A stretch of 6,758 bases of DNA from an uncultured Caryophanales bacterium (GTDB lineage: Bacteria; Bacillota_I; Bacilli_A; RF39; UBA660), in contig CALCBO010000152.1 of NCBI GenBank assembly GCA_937897245.1, positions 1 to 6,758 of the forward strand, in the 5' to 3' direction. The translations under genes and the position numbers were made by a program. The number at the start of each line of letters is the position of its first letter. The stretch's first letter is position 1. Shown here piece after piece: positions 6,462 through 6,758 of this stretch. The notes beneath the pieces were generated by a model. That model worked only from the letters and a program-made list of their open reading frames with translations, was not told the DNA's origin and searched no databases.

Positions 6462-6758
6462 TTATGAAATTATGAAAGGATTCGCCTTACTTCCATTACC
6501 TGAAGAATATTCTATGCCGGGTGTCAGTGAAATTGCAGGACGAACACCAATACTATCACCCAAATAATCGCCGTAGATTGCTCCGGAAGAGTTCACGTAA
6601 CGAGCGTAAGCGCGAAAGTCACTAATATAGTAGTAAGGCGAGCCCAGCCAATACTTTTGTCCAGATTCTCGAACATAATTATTTAAAATATTCATCTCAG
6701 GTGAAGACATCAATCCTACTTTATAAGTAAGACGTGCTTTATTATTAGATATACTAAA
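6462..6758 (-). CDS. DUF6273-like surface or pilin-like protein, C-terminal part (cut by window edge)
   Basis: The reading frame is open to the window edge, giving 98 residues up to the TAA. The inner ATG at 6710 and TTG at 6713 are not the start, since the in-frame upstream residues (ARLTYKVGLM) are already family sequence. Visible motifs are L-T-Y-K-V-G-L-M-S-S-P-E, YWLGSPYYY, YVNSSGAI, GVRPAISL, and the closing GNGSKANPFIIS. This order is typical of the DUF6273-type C-terminal domain found in secreted and prepilin-like proteins of gut Firmicutes, with a fold related to C-type lectin/formylglycine enzyme domains (family knowledge, not checked). The last ~180 bases are much richer in GC than the rest. 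The N-terminus and any export signal lie outside the window. Confidence 0.75.
   Translation of the reverse strand, partial: FSISNNKARLTYKVGLMSSPEMNILNNYVRESGQKYWLGSPYYYISDFRAYARYVNSSGAIYGDYLGDSIGVRPAISLTPGIEYSSGNGSKANPFIIS

Noticed and set aside
6462..6713. A complete 83-aa gene starting at TTG 6713
   Set aside because: The frame stays open to the window edge, and the upstream residues fit the same family, so this is the end of a longer gene.
1..6758. tRNA or rRNA genes, CRISPR array, insertion sequence, or a full diversity-generating retroelement
   Set aside because: No cloverleaf, direct-repeat array, transposase, terminal inverted repeats or reverse transcriptase could be seen on either strand.

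Overview
The window looks like chromosomal DNA from an AT-rich, low-GC Firmicutes/Bacilli-type bacterium, possibly one of the uncultured gut lineages near the Mollicutes/RF39 group; that placement is inference. The basis is a ribosomal operon of Bacillus type (infC-rpmI-rplT with an attenuated leader), strong GGAGG ribosome binding sites, sigma-A-like promoters, and YtxH and DUF1292 families typical of Firmicutes. Trp is encoded by TGG, and TGA is used as a stop (end of the YtxH-like gene), so the standard bacterial code applies rather than the Mollicutes UGA=Trp code. Every supported gene is on the minus strand, so the window reads right to left.

Right edge (6462-6758): the C-terminal 98 residues of a gene that continues beyond the window. 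It belongs to the DUF6273-like 'GVRPxISL' surface/pilin-like family. Its last ~180 bases are abruptly GC-rich (about 45%, against 20-32% on either side). It is closed by a good terminator (6424-6457).

Centre (2200-6362): a promoter, a DUF1292 protein of 90 aa, then a 1263-aa protein of unknown function. The DUF1292 stop codon lies inside the ribosome binding site of the large gene. The large protein has no signal peptide. It has four degenerate copies of a ~70-residue module, a Pro/Glu hinge, a helical region, two predicted membrane segments bracketing ~200 residues, and a very acidic tail. A terminator overlaps its stop codon. This two-gene operon is the least explained part of the window.

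Left-centre (1195-2160): a YtxH-like 118-aa membrane/coiled-coil protein with its own terminator, then a 158-aa single-span protein with a YehR/DUF1307-like outer domain.

Left edge (1-1154): a textbook promoter (TTGACA-17-TAAAAT), then a ~155-nt L20-type leader RNA with a terminator hairpin and a competing long-range pairing, then infC (apparently starting at AUA), rpmI and the start of rplT. These genes make initiation factor IF3 and the large-subunit proteins L35 and L20; in Bacillus subtilis, L20 represses this operon through the leader.
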